Numbered from the stretch's first letter, positions 25,324 through 36,937 are shown. The stretch is DNA of 64,000 bases from Brassica napus (GCF_020379485.1 NC_063435.1:806001-870000), one strand, 5' to 3'. Made by a program: numbers and translations. The notes: generated by a model from the letters alone, not told the origin.

Positions 25324-25527
25324 CCCAAGAATAGGATCCTCTGGAGCTTGGACAAGATGAGCGAAAACAGAACCGGATGAGACTCCCGATGTCAGCGAGG
25401 CGAAAATGGAGCTCAGACGATACGTTGACGGATTAATCTGGCATGCCCCGGCGGTGAGATGACGGAGCAATGCACCGACCCTGCGATCGCTTGGCGACGA
25501 CGAAGATGAAAATTCAGTAGTTCTCAT
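25324..25527 (-). pseudogene. ASP3 (peroxisomal aspartate aminotransferase) first exon only
   Basis: Reads MRTTEFSSSSSPSDRRVGAL then LRHLTAGA, and after a divergent stretch SIFASLTSGVSSGSVFAHLV and QAPEDPILG, ending at donor GGG/GTACCT. RVGALLRHL is a good PTS2 peroxisomal targeting nonapeptide (R-V-x5-H-L), as in plant ASP3. The PLP-binding aminotransferase exons are absent. Its start codon and frame are intact, but with the catalytic body gone it can only be a relic. It lies tail-to-tail with the CCDC25-like exon, consistent with one deletion running from intron 1 of one gene to intron 1 of the other. The MYB3R4 gene expected between them in Arabidopsis is not here. Confidence 0.85.
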
Positions 25528-25703
25528 TTTTTTTTAGCTTTGTGTGTATGAATACGAATTTGCCTCGTTCTCTTATAACAGTTTTGACTTTTTATTTTAT
25601 TGTTTTCGAAATTTAAAGTTGCCACGTAGGCTTAGCATAAAGTTGCGTGCCTGCGTTACGTTGATGAAATTTAAAGTTGCCATCGTCGGGATAAATTATC
25701 TTA

Positions 25704-25895
25704 GGGCATCTTTATTGGTGGGATGAAGAGAGAGAGGGAGAGAGTCCCTTATTATGCTTTTTTTTTTTTTTTTTTTTTTTGGTCATTAGAGAGTAAGGGA
25801 CAGCCCTTAATTAAGGGCTTTTCCTTCTCTTTCTTCCTCGGTTCCCACCCCCTTCCTCTAAGGGATACCTTAAGGGACCCCCAATACAGATGCCC
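25704..25895. mobile_element. Tourist-like (PIF/Harbinger) MITE, 192 bp
   Basis: Terminal inverted repeats GGGCATCTTTATTGGTGGG and GGGCATCTGTATTGGGGGT (right end reverse-complemented) are flanked by TTA target duplications at 25,701-25,703 and 25,896-25,898. The interior has a 24-base T run and the palindromic CCCTTAATTAAGGGC. A 3-bp TTA/TAA duplication and GGGC-type ends are hallmarks of Tourist MITEs. Confidence 0.85.
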
Positions 25896-25898
25896 TTA

Positions 25899-27892
25899 CG
25901 TTCCGCATATTCTTAACAATGTTTTACATTGTGACTATCTTTGCTCATCAATATAATCAACAATGTTTTACATTTTAACTGATAAAGTTTGGTAATAAAA
26001 TTCTTGTCCGTTTGGAATGCTCACTCTTTTTGAATAATATATCTATGAACCCCTCGTAAATCATGTAAGAAAATCATGGTTTACAATTTCAAAATCATAT
26101 GAGAATTTTTTTTTAAAACAATCAAGAACTAAACCGGATTAAACTGGTTAGGAAGACAACTCTAGATCTAGATGAAAGAGAGGCCATCATCCTCTTGCAA
26201 CCCCGCCGCCTTGACTCTGAAAGAAAAAAATTAGAGAGAGAAAGATAGAAAGAGGTGGTGTGTCTTGTCTGGAATGCTCATTCTTTTACCTTGTGTTCAA
26301 GAAGCTTATCTGGTTTTTTTTTCTTTAACATATTACCAAAAAAACTATATGTTTTTCTTATTAACGAGTCTACTTGAACAGGCTGAAGATGTGATTTAAT
26401 AAATGTATTATGACTTATGATAATGATTGCTATTTCGGTTAATTGATGAAGCTTAGCTTGATGTCACTAGAAGAAATTATCTTATGAGAATGATGATAAA
26501 ATGAGAGTGATATGTACCAATCCCAAAATCAGCTTAGTTGAGTTGGTAGCTCAAGTCTATTTTAATATATTTAAATTTTGTATCATGGAACTGTTTAACT
26601 AATGGCAGAAACAAAAATCCAAACTTATCAGTCTATTGCTCAAAGCAAATCATTCGATCTGAAATCCGGTATTATTTAAAGGTTACTGAAATTAGCCATA
26701 TACTTTTAGTTGATATGAATGACAATTTTCTTGATATAGTCAAAAATAGAAATCATATTTTCAGGAATACGTAATCATACAATACAGCGTTTTCAGTTGG
26801 TGTGCAATGACGCGTCCATAGGAAAAAATTAGGACGGATTAGATTATATATATTCAATTACTACTAAGAAGATTTTTTTCAGTTTGTCTATTGAATTCTT
26901 ATCATTTTACATTATAAGAATAAAAAGAAAAAACTAAAATGTTATTGGAGATATGAATATGTGCAACCCCACTCTGCTTCTCTTTTGTTTCCATCCGTGG
27001 TTAGGTGTTGATGGTCTGCGGGTCAGCCCACTTATTTGTAGGGATAATTCATCATATCCGCAATTAGTTTTCTACTAAATACCTGTTGTTTAAAAAATAC
27101 TTAATACAATTTAACATCTATTTTAAGGCTAATGTTATTTAAAGATTTGAATATTATATATGAAAATAGCTGGGAAAAATTTCTGTGATTCAGACTATTA
27201 TTGGACCGGTCCTTTCCGTGGATATCCATTTTTGAAGGTTATATACATATCTTATCACTTATAATGGGAGTGGCTCGTGTCTGGCATACATTTATCGATG
27301 TTAATGATAACGAAGACCCAGTTAGGAGTATCGATGGCTTAATGTAATTTGTTGAGATCCTTGCAATTTGTTGTATAACTGGCTTCAAGAAATCCTATGG
27401 TGTGAATAAAATTAGTACTATCATAGATTCGTAGTTGAATTATTTTATAGTGGGTGGGGTTTCTGAGTTTTGGTACGCATTTTACTGATACTTAATGGAT
27501 TGGTAACTGAATTCTTACAATAAAGATTATATAAAATTTACGCAAATCATGAAAAATCAATAATATTATTAGGATGATATTCATATATTAGCAGACTTAG
27601 TTTTAAAATAAAATAAGAAAAGATTAGCAATTTTTTTGTTATGTAAGTATAATTTTCAACTTTGTACGTATTAATTTCAATAACGCAACTTAATTAAGGC
27701 GTTTTCTCAAAAAAAAAAATAATAATATCACAACTCAATTAAGATGTAGTTCAATTTTAAACTCTCGATTTTAGTTTCCGACCGAAGAGATTATATTGAT
27801 CGTTAGATTTAAATTATTGTGATCTGTACAAGAAACCATAAATACTGAAAATGATACCCGAAAACTTTAGTGCTTACACGACAAAGTAAAGT
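25899..27892. other. Intergenic, AT-rich
   Basis: About 2 kb with no gene recognised. A purine-rich patch around 26,215-26,260 and a GC-richer stretch near 26,190-26,215 have no coding sense that I can support. Confidence 0.55.
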
Positions 27893-28013
27893 GTTAGAAG
27901 TTTGTGAGATAATATTGCAACGGTTAAAGTCATGAGGGGTGTTTGAGCTGTGGCTGTAACCGTTGTATTATTATCTCACAAACTTCTAACGGTGTTTGAG
28001 CTGTGGCCGTAAC
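27893..28013. repeat. Foldback with embedded direct repeat
   Basis: Arm 27,893-27,926 (GTTAGAAGTTTGTGAGATAA...CGGTTA) is the reverse complement of 27,957-27,990 at 32 of 34 positions, with a 30-base loop. The motif GGTGTTTGAGCTGTGGC(T/C)GTAAC occurs once in the loop (27,938-27,960) and again just after the right arm (27,991-28,013), 22 of 23 identical. The whole unit could form a strong hairpin. It may be a MITE fragment or a locally inverted duplication. Confidence 0.8.
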
Positions 28014-30914
28014 TTGTTTGAACCTAAACAGCGTCCGTCCTTATTTCAAAGAATTCGATTTTCTATAGATTACGACTTACGAGGTAATCCAAAATAGTTC
28101 TAGTAACCAACAATTTTTTTTGAACAACACCAACAGTTACTTATTTGAGTTTTGAACAACACCAACAGCAAACTAATTCTTATTAGAACTAACTGGTTAA
28201 GAATTGTTTCGATGTCAAGTGCTATATGAAAATGATAATTCTACTAATGGTTTATTTCAACAAAACTAACGATCGATTTTAATTTAGAAATAAGAATTAC
28301 TTTTTGCAAAATGCTAGTATGTAAAATCAAATAAATATAAAAAATCAAATAAATAAATAAACAAAAGTATCTGACTTGGTCTGTTACGTTTAGCTATATC
28401 AGGTGATGTTTGTGTGTGTTTCTTCTTTCAGCAACAATGATGCGCTGGATCTTGTGGCTCACATGAAATGCCTTTTGGGTTCAACCCAGTTCCTAGGTAA
28501 TGGCTTGAAGACAAGGTATTCTCAAAGGCTAGGGGATATTATAGATTATCATTTTTACACTAACATTTAAAAAGACCCAATAATTTGTGAAACATTTAAA
28601 AAATTTGAAGTCAATTCTTAGATTTTTTTTTGTAAAGATGGAAAAACGCTTTACGAAATTTTCTTAAATATACTTTTCTTAAAATAAGTAGTACTCTTTG
28701 AAAATTTAATAAGAATTGTAGTATTTTTTTTAAAAAAAGAGTGACATTCTAGAATTTGCTCCACACTCAGGGGATGTATCCAATCTAAAATTTTGGCTAA
28801 ATTGATTTTTAGTGAAGTTTTACATGATCTCAATGAATTTAAGAGTTTAAATTAAACCACTCTTGAATATCAACCGAAACCATGAATTTTGATTTTTGAT
28901 TTTTTTAACTAAGAAATTCTATCCAAACATTTTAATATAAATTAAAATCTTTAAAATTCCACAACTTAAAAATATTTTCAATAACAGTGAATTTCAGAGT
29001 ACTTTATGAAATGTCAAATTTAATAACAGTAGATTTTAAATAAATTTTTAAAATTCATGTTTGGATAATAATGAATTCATCATTAATACAAATAACCAAA
29101 AACTCTAAGTTGAATACACCATCTTATTGTTTTATAGTGTTAGTTACTGTTTTCATACAGAAGGGTTCTAATTTTTGAATAAAACAACCAAATTTACACC
29201 AATTAATAACTATAGTGAATAAATAAAAATAGTTTAAACCAGTTTCTAAATATTTAAAAAGTAAATCAAATAAAAGAAAGATATCATTATATCATTTAAA
29301 ATAAAGCAACTTTAAAATAGCGGTGTTTTTTTTTTCAAATGTATTTTTTTTTTGTTTTTGTCTTTTAAAAGAAATATTATCTAAATTTTTTTGCAACAAG
29401 TACGTACCTTAAATTTATAAAAGTTGAAAATAACACTATTTATTTTAAACTTTTACAAGAATTTCATAGAAATATAATTTTTTTTAAAACCAAAGTTTCT
29501 ATAAAATATTATTATGAATGTGGTTCTATTTTTTTTTTATAAAATTTGAATTTCTCCATACCTGCATAGTGCATAGAAGCACCAAATAAACATAATTTAA
29601 TTTAGATATATAGTTTGATCAAGCTTGGATTTAGAAAATTCTGTCTTTTTCGTCAGTGTTGCTTTTTTTTTTTAAAGTTCGAATTTAGTCGATTTTTAGG
29701 TCAGTGCGCCATTTAAACTGCATTGACCAATAAAATCCTAACTCGATTATGTGTTCATATTTTGCACGCTAATAGATCTGGAGTAATTTATAACCGTACA
29801 AGAAAATTATACATACCACAACTTAAACAATAAAAATGAAATATTTTAATTGTTGTTGTCTTCTTAAAAAAATTCCACATTCACTCATATATTGTAGTCT
29901 AGTATTAATAGGATATTTTGGATAATAATTATATTAATTGTACTCAGCCATTGTTTGCATGACCTTCATGTAACCAGTTGGATTATTATAGAAGAACTCT
30001 TATTATAGTTTTTTTTGTAACAGAACTCTCATTATAGTTAATTGTTTTTTTTTTGTTTGTTAAACCGGGATGTTCAGAACCTAGGTTCCTACTGGCATTT
30101 TAATCATATCTACCGCATCTAATATATTGTGAATAAACACGAATCAAACTCTAAGAAAACAAAATGATTGAGGTAGATATTCTTTTAGGTTTTATATTTT
30201 ATTATGTGAATAAATAGTTTTACAATTTACAATTTTTTAATTCTATATTTTTAATAGTCTAAAACCCCTGTTACCTTTTCTTTTCAAGAATACATATTTA
30301 TCGTAAATTTTTTTTTTCCTAATTCTATAAAGCATACCGTATGAATGATGACATTTTACTGGTGCAAATAGATTTAAGATAATTCTATAATTAACATATA
30401 ATCACATAGAAACATATACATACATGCATACTTATTTTACATGTACATGTTTAGACCAAGTCGGGACTCGATCGGGATCTTACAATTTTGTAATTATGAA
30501 TTACGAAAATAAATTAAACACAGGTTAGATGTAGAGAGTTTTTAGACCTCAAACCTATATAATTTTTATTTAATCAATGTCATCAAGATTTAGTGAACTA
30601 CTCATTTGTAATTACTCTAGTACCACTGACGTTGCGGTAAAAAAAAACAATAAATACATATATAAATATTGATAGAAGTCGATCAGATTTCTTGGTTACT
30701 TTATGTTTTTTTTTAAATCAAATTTTGTTGGTCACTTTCTCTCGTAATTTTGCTACAAGTCTATTCATATCAAAGATAATTGTCGGTAAGTCGGTATTAA
30801 AGATACTGGACACACAGAAATACACAACACACAAGCGTTTATTTCCATGTTTTGGTGGAAAACTGGAGTTAATTGATATCATAGTGGCTTGAGGGTTTAC
30901 GTTTCCACCATAAT
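28014..30914. other. Intergenic, very AT-rich, with one exon-like fragment
   Basis: Nearly 3 kb rich in A/T runs. One 84-bp piece at 28,432-28,515 has a TTTCTTCTTTCAG acceptor, an open frame (NNDALDLVAHMKCLLGSTQF, then LGNGLKT) and a GTATTC donor. It may be an orphan exon of a lost gene; I do not recognise it. Nothing else was identified. Confidence 0.5.
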
Positions 30915-30931
30915 TACGACCTAATAATATC

Positions 30932-32319
30932 TTTTTTTTTTTTTGAAAGAATTTTAAATTTATTTCAATCAAAAAAAAACCTTGTTACAGATTTTTCACT
31001 GCCTCAATCTTAAAACAAAAATACTATAAGTTTCTATACAATGCTCAAATCTCCATTAGCTTCTACTAAACCAAACCTTCATTGCCTTCTCATATTTTCC
31101 TCCTTTCTTCCTCCTCAAAGACGTGATCCTGTTCCTGACCAACTTATCCAATCGAGCAACTAGACAACGGGCAGGCAAAGAAGGTTCACTCACCCTTCTC
31201 ACGTTTCGTTCATGCCATAATGCATATGCGACAGCTTGAAAACAATAGCGAAGAAGAAAAGTCACAATCCTACCATGGAATCCATTCACCACCACTTGAA
31301 CCACACTAGACCAATCACAACTTCTTCTGTTACCTGCTAGGTTCTTGATAGTCTTCAACCAAACTTCTTGTGAATAAGCACACTCAAAGAACAAATGATC
31401 CCTCGTTTCAGGAGCCGTTTTACACAACCAGCATGTAGATACAGCCTGAGGATTCCATCTTAAAATCCTGTCTCCTGTTGATAGTCTATTATGTATTGCA
31501 ATCCATATGAGGAAAGAAAACTTTGGAGTAGCACCAGGAAACCATACTCCTTTGAACCAAGAGACACTCGGTGACTGAGCTCTAGTAATGTTCCAAGTTT
31601 GCGCCGTGGAGAAACCTTCTTTAAAATCCCCATTTTCTCTCTTCCAAAGACATATATCATCCTGCTGATTCAATCCTCTGTTTTTCAACACCCCAATCTC
31701 TTTATCAATCAACTGAAGAATGGATACTCTATGTCTCTTTGGCCGGTATAGCTGTATAGCCCTTTCCACCGTACTATTTAGAGGAATACCCAGATCCATT
31801 GTGCCTCGTTCCCCTGTTAGCTCAATTAGACTCCCCAGCGGCGACCAACTATCAAACAAGAAAGAAGTATTTGAGCCACTATTAACATCCATTCTTACCA
31901 TCTGCTTTACCAATGGTCTTAGTTTCAGCAACTTCTTCCACATCCAGGACCCTAATGAGCTCTTCTCATTAACACTCCAATAAGACCCTTTCCTGATAAG
32001 ATACTTCCAGATCCACTTTACCCATAACGAGGACCTCGCAGATATAATACGCCATATTAACTTCAAACAGGACACTCTATTTGCTTCTGCCAAATTCTTC
32101 AGACCTAAACCTCCCTCTTCCTTCGGCTTACAGACATCAACCCAAGCTATCTTAGCTTTTTGAGTAGATAGAACCGGCCCAGACCAGAGGAAAGCTGAGC
32201 AGATACTGTTAATCTCATGAATACATTGACTTGGTAATCTGAACGCTGACATCCAAAAAGCCGTGATACTGTAGAGTACCGATCCAATAAGTTGAGAGGA
32301 GATTGTGGTTCTAAATAAG
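30932..32319 (-). mobile_element. 5'-truncated LINE (L1-type non-LTR retrotransposon)
   Basis: Flanked by a perfect 17-bp target duplication TACGACCTAATAATATC (30,915-30,931 and 32,320-32,336). The poly(A) tail is the T run at 30,932-30,944, so the element reads on the minus strand. It keeps an open frame down to 31,056 covering the end of the reverse transcriptase ORF: LIGSVLYSITAFWMSAFRLP, FLWSGP, KEEGGLGLKNL, and a zf-RVT zinc-binding segment CWLCKTAPETRDHLFFECAY. The endonuclease and the catalytic FADD-type palm are missing, so it is dead on arrival. The frame is still open, suggesting a fairly recent insertion. At the 5' junction 32,293-32,311 is a 19-bp exact copy of nearby host DNA (32,405-32,423), i.e. 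filler. Confidence 0.93.
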
Positions 32320-32336
32320 TACGACCTAATAATATC

Positions 32337-33463
32337 ATCATTAGCTAAATAAAAGTACGTAACGAACACACACATGCATGCATTATCATTAGGGACAGAA
32401 AAGCTGAGAGGAGATTGTGGTTCATGAAATTTAAAACTAACATCGGAAATCACACACTAATATCGCATGATTTGGTTTCACATAGAATTATCGTTCGCTC
32501 CTAAGTTTAAACTTACATGGCTTATGTTGTCTCACACGATATAGTGACATAACCCTTCAAAGCGTCCTCCTTTTTCATTGTTACTTGTTTCTTACATTTT
32601 GAATGAAAAATTATTACATTGTCCATCCAGAAAGGAATAATTTTATTGGGTAGATACTATTGAGGTTCTGTTATTTGTTTGCTTTTGTTTTTATGTTTAC
32701 GTGTTAGTGTGTTTTTTTTTCTATATGGAAGTTTGAAACTACAAATCAGAATTAATTAATATGTACTTGAAATGATAAAAGTGTGAAAATGTTTCTCTTC
32801 AAAAATCTCATGTACTTGAAACGGTGGAAGCGTTCTCTTCTTTGCCGATTAATATGATTTACCCGTAATGGTTAAATAATTAGAGGTTGGTCAAGAGTTT
32901 AATTAGTGAGATTATGGACCCAAAACTATATGTGAATTATCTTGTTTACGTACAAATATTACAATAAAATGTTTGGACCGTCCGTAGAGCCAAAACACAT
33001 TTCTGATAAGTGATTTGAATGTCGTCTAGGAGCTAAACACATCTCAACAAAGTGAACCGTATGCAAGTGCATATCTGCGGGCATAAACTACTAGTTAGCT
33101 CGAATGCTTATAAGGAATTTAATGGCCCACAAGAGTGCATGTATAATTAAATACGAATAGCCAATATCTGAATAGTCTTATATGGCCCACGATGCACATC
33201 AACCGGCAATATTGCCATTCTTTACTTGATTAATGAGCTTTTAAATTTGAAACTGCTCCATTGTGTCTGGTGTTCACTCTAAGCTGAAGAAACTCTTATC
33301 ACCTACCCAGTTTTATAATTAAGAAATTTCGGATCTTCAATACATATTTATATATATATATATATTTTTTTTTTCAGCACATATATATTCTTTTAAATTT
33401 AGAATCAAAAATTTATAATACATGTGAATACGTACATCATTAGTATATATATGATCAAAGCTA
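32337..33463. other. Intergenic between LINE and mariner element
   Basis: AT-rich sequence; includes the source of the LINE filler (32,405-32,423). No gene seen. Confidence 0.6.
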
Positions 33464-33825
33464 CTCCCTCTGGATTTAAATGTATGATGTTTTAGGTATT
33501 TCACACATATTAAGACAATAATTATTTGCTATAAATTTTGTCACTGCAATGAGTTTTAATGCAGGACAAATAAATTCTCTAGTAAAAAGACAAGTTGCAC
33601 GTACCCAACCACCCAACCAGATAATTATTTGCTATTACTAGATTTGTTTGTTTTTCAAGATAAATTTGGTTACTCAAAAGACACTTTACACTTTGGGAAT
33701 TTTTTTAGTTTTGGAGCCACATTTTTAACGAAAACGAATTTAGAATGGAGCCAAAACCAAAAGAGTATTTCACTAATCTTCTATATATATTAGCAATATG
33801 GATTGATGCAAATTAAAACTTATCA

Positions 33826-35568
33826 ATGGCTTTTCACAGATTTGATTTAAATTTACCATTTCAAAATAATGAAAGAGAAGCTTTGTTTGATTTGAATAAA
33901 AGTCCACCGAGAAATTCTACTCCATCGGATGATGGTGCAATTATTCAATATGATGAAGAACTGGAAAATCATTCTTTTACGAATTCAGGTATATTTTGTT
34001 TCCTTATTTTTAGCTAATTATTTATTTGTATTGTTGATATATATCTACATATTACTTCTAATAATTTGCTACTAATACATGTCAAGAAATATTCTCTTTT
34101 TGGATAAATCAAGAATTATTCTCTTTTTTGGATAAATCAAAAATCATCGCTGTTTGATCGATTATTTATATATACACAAGAATCACAGAATAATAATTTT
34201 TGTTATCTTAATAATTTAATCTTTTTGATATTTGCAACAGGAGAAAACATTCACGTGTCAGAAGGTCTTCAAGAAGCTAATGTTCATAAAAGAAAACAAA
34301 TGACAGATGGAGAAAGGGTAGAGATCTATCTTGCACTGTTGGAGAGAAGTGTCAATGGAGTTTTACCGAATTCAACGACAACAGAAGTTTCGGATCTATT
34401 TTCAGTCCCCTTACAAACGGTCCAACGGATTTGGCGACGAGCCAAAAATACTCCTAGTGGAGAAGCTGTTGACGTATCACACAAGAGGAAAGGAAATTGT
34501 GGGAAGAAGAAAAAGCAAATTGACCTTGAGCAATTCGCTAACATTCCACTCCATCGTCGCACAACACTAAGGTCACTTGCAGCATCTTTAAATGTGAGCC
34601 ATGGGTTTTTGTCTCGACTTTTAAAAGGAGGGATCATTAAGCGACATTCAAATGCCATCAAGCCATCTTTGAGTGATGGTAATATGAGAGCTCGGCTGGA
34701 ATTTTGTGTCTCGATGCTTGATAGTTCTACTATTCCCAATAATCCGAAGTTCATCGATATGTACAATATTGTACATATCGATGAAAAGTGGTTTTACATG
34801 ACAAAGAAGAGTTCGACTTATTACTTACTTCCTGTTGAAGAAGAGCCGCACCGTACATGCCAGAGCAAAAACTACATTACAAAGGTAATGTTTTTAGCTG
34901 CCATGGCGCGTCCAAGATATGACGGAGAAGGAAATGAGATTTTTTCAGGAAAAATAGGATTGTTTCCATTTGTTACAATGCAACCAGCTCAAAGACGAAG
35001 TAGAAACCGAGCGGCAGGCACTTTGGAGTTAAAGGCAATGACTTCAATCAAGAGAAAAAATATAAAGGAGTTCTTAATTGAGAAAGTAATTCCAAAAATC
35101 CGGGAAAGATGGCCACAAGAAGATTTTGGAAAAACTATTTTTATTCAACAGGATAATGCGAGAACTCACGTTGATCCGAATGATGAAGAATTTCAAGCAG
35201 CTGCTTCTGATCATGGTTTTGATATCCGTTTGATGTGTCAACCACCAAATTCACCTGATTTGAATATTCTAGATCTGGGATTTTTTAGTGCCATTCAAGC
35301 ACTACAATATCAGGTATGTCCTAAGACTATACAAGAACTTATTTCTGCGGTTGAAGCTTCATTTGATGAATATCCTTCAACACAAGTGAACCGGATATTT
35401 TTGACTTTACAAACTTGCATGCAAGAAATTATGAGGGTCCAAGGAGAAAACAAGTATAAAATCCCACATATGAAGAAATCTGTTTTGGAGAAGGAAGGCA
35501 ATTTACCATTACAACTGAGTTGTGATCCTATCTTGGTACAAGATGTAATAAATTATTTGTCTACTTAA
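33826..35568 (+). CDS. Mariner-like transposase, DD39D type, intact
   Basis: Exon 1 33,826-33,988 and exon 2 34,241-35,568 (CAG/GTATAT ... TTTGCAACAG/GAG) join in frame to give 496 residues. The N-terminus contains RFDLNLPF and LFDLNKSPPR, both resembling EAR repression motifs (DLNxP and DLNxxP). Two helix-turn-helix regions follow: TTEVSDLFSVPLQTVQRIWR, then RTTLRSLAASLNVSHGFLSR. The catalytic domain has VHIDEKWF (first Asp), IFIQQDNARTH (second Asp) and PPNSPDLNILDLGFF (third Asp), with 39 residues between the second and third Asp, the DD39D signature of plant mariner elements. The invariant NSPDLN motif is intact. There is no stop or frameshift anywhere, unlike the surrounding host genes, which suggests recent activity or recent arrival. 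Confidence 0.93.
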
Positions 35569-35803
35569 GTTTCTATTATGATTGTGTTATGTTGACGTTT
35601 TGTTTGCGTTACATTAGTAAAAAGCCTTTTTTAATTATTTCTATAGAGTTTGTCTTCTTGTTGTAATTTTTTTATTCTTTCAAGTTTATGTTTTCTTTGA
35701 CAAAATTCTTTCGAATTCATATTACGAATCTCTAGTGGTCGTAAGAGACAAAACCAGAATAAGAAAATTTATTAGAACAGAGATGAAAAATAAACAAACA
35801 TCA

Positions 35804-36085
35804 TTAATAGAACAAAGCAGAACTATAAAAAGCTAAAAAAAACTTAGACATATTTATCCTCATTATTGTCAATATAGTTTCTTCAATCTCTTTGTCGGGA
35901 TGAAGCCCTCCCACTTCATAATATATTTTGTTCAAATCAAACTCTCGCATGGTGACAGATTTGCTGTCATGAATTCGATACACATCACTTGATTCTTCTT
36001 TATCAGAAGATTTTACATGACAGACTTTCATGTTATTTGATTTATTTTCTTCTTGCTTCACTTTTGTCTTGCCATATTCATCCAT
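35804..36085 (-). CDS. Antisense 93-residue ORF inside the mariner element, function unknown
   Basis: An ATG at 36,085 opens a charged, hydrophilic frame on the strand opposite to the transposase, between its stop and the 3' terminal repeat. It begins MDEYGKTKVKQEENKSNN and includes SVTMREFDLNKIYYEVGGLH and a short hydrophobic end. The REFDLN segment echoes the RFDLN of the transposase N-terminus. I recognise no domain. It could be a real accessory gene, one exon of a spliced gene, or chance. Its lack of stops in AT-rich DNA is the main argument for it. Confidence 0.35.
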   Translation of the reverse strand: MDEYGKTKVKQEENKSNNMKVCHVKSSDKEESSDVYRIHDSKSVTMREFDLNKIYYEVGGLHPDKEIEETILTIMRINMSKFFLAFYSSALFY

Positions 36086-36395
36086 TTTATTTCTGGAAAA
36101 AAAATCTTAGAAAAGAACAAAAAAGATGATACATTAGGTGACGGTAAATAAGAAGACTATTCTTTACAGAGGTGTAGGTGTGTACGATAGTTTAATTTCA
36201 TGCAATAGTCATTAATAGTTTGACTTTGAAATTTCTTTTACCCATATAAATTAACCACTTTTGCACAGATAAATATACATTCTTGGAAGTTTCATTTTTA
36301 TAAAACCAAAATGCATTAACTAAACCTTAAAACATCTTACATTAGTATACAAGAAAAAAAGCCAGAACATCTTACATTCATATCCGGAGGGAGTA

Positions 36396-36890
36396 ATATA
36401 TTTGGTTAATCAAGTGAGCTATCTTCCGTAGAATGCATCTAACATCTGTGCTGATAAAAATGATGACTTTCGACAATAGTCTCTTCAGATCAGCCATCAA
36501 TTGTTAATAATAGATGTATTACTTATTAATGTTTCTAACATACTTAAAGTTTTAAATATATACCAAATGAGATAAGCTCTCATCAGAGGATGTATCAAAC
36601 ATTCATGCCAAAAGATTGTGTTTCCCAACTAAATTGTCGAGGTAATACATTTTTTCTTAATAGTTGCACACATTTTGTAACTCGAAGATCAAAAAAACTC
36701 AAAGAGACCCAAAATCAACCTAAAGTTAATACTTTTTATCTTAACATTTACACAGCAAAAACTGGAAGGGATTTGCAAAATATATGTATGTGCTACACAT
36801 AGCTGCATGAAACTGTGTATATATATTATTATATGGGGTGATATTGGGGTGTGTGTAAGAAGTAAAAATCCAAGAGTTAAAAAGGGGAGA

Positions 36891-36937
<47 letters not shown>

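Larger units (their letters stand above)
33464..36393 (+). mobile_element. Full-length mariner-like element (Tc1/mariner superfamily), 2.93 kb
   Basis: TA target duplications (33,462-33,463 and 36,394-36,395) flank terminal repeats CTCCCTCTGGATTTAAATGT and, from the right end, CTCCCTCCGGATATGAATGT; about 26 of the first 33 positions match. CTCCCTC ends are shared with Stowaway MITEs, which such elements mobilise. Inside are an intact two-exon transposase on the plus strand and a short ATG frame on the minus strand near the 3' end. A subterminal motif ATGTAAGATGTT occurs twice at the right end (inverted, near 36,336-36,348 and 36,367-36,378) and, as ATGTATGATGTT, at the left. All expected parts are present, so it may be autonomous. 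It could also be the source for the Stowaway ends at 13.4 and 16.1 kb, though this is not shown. Confidence 0.92.
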
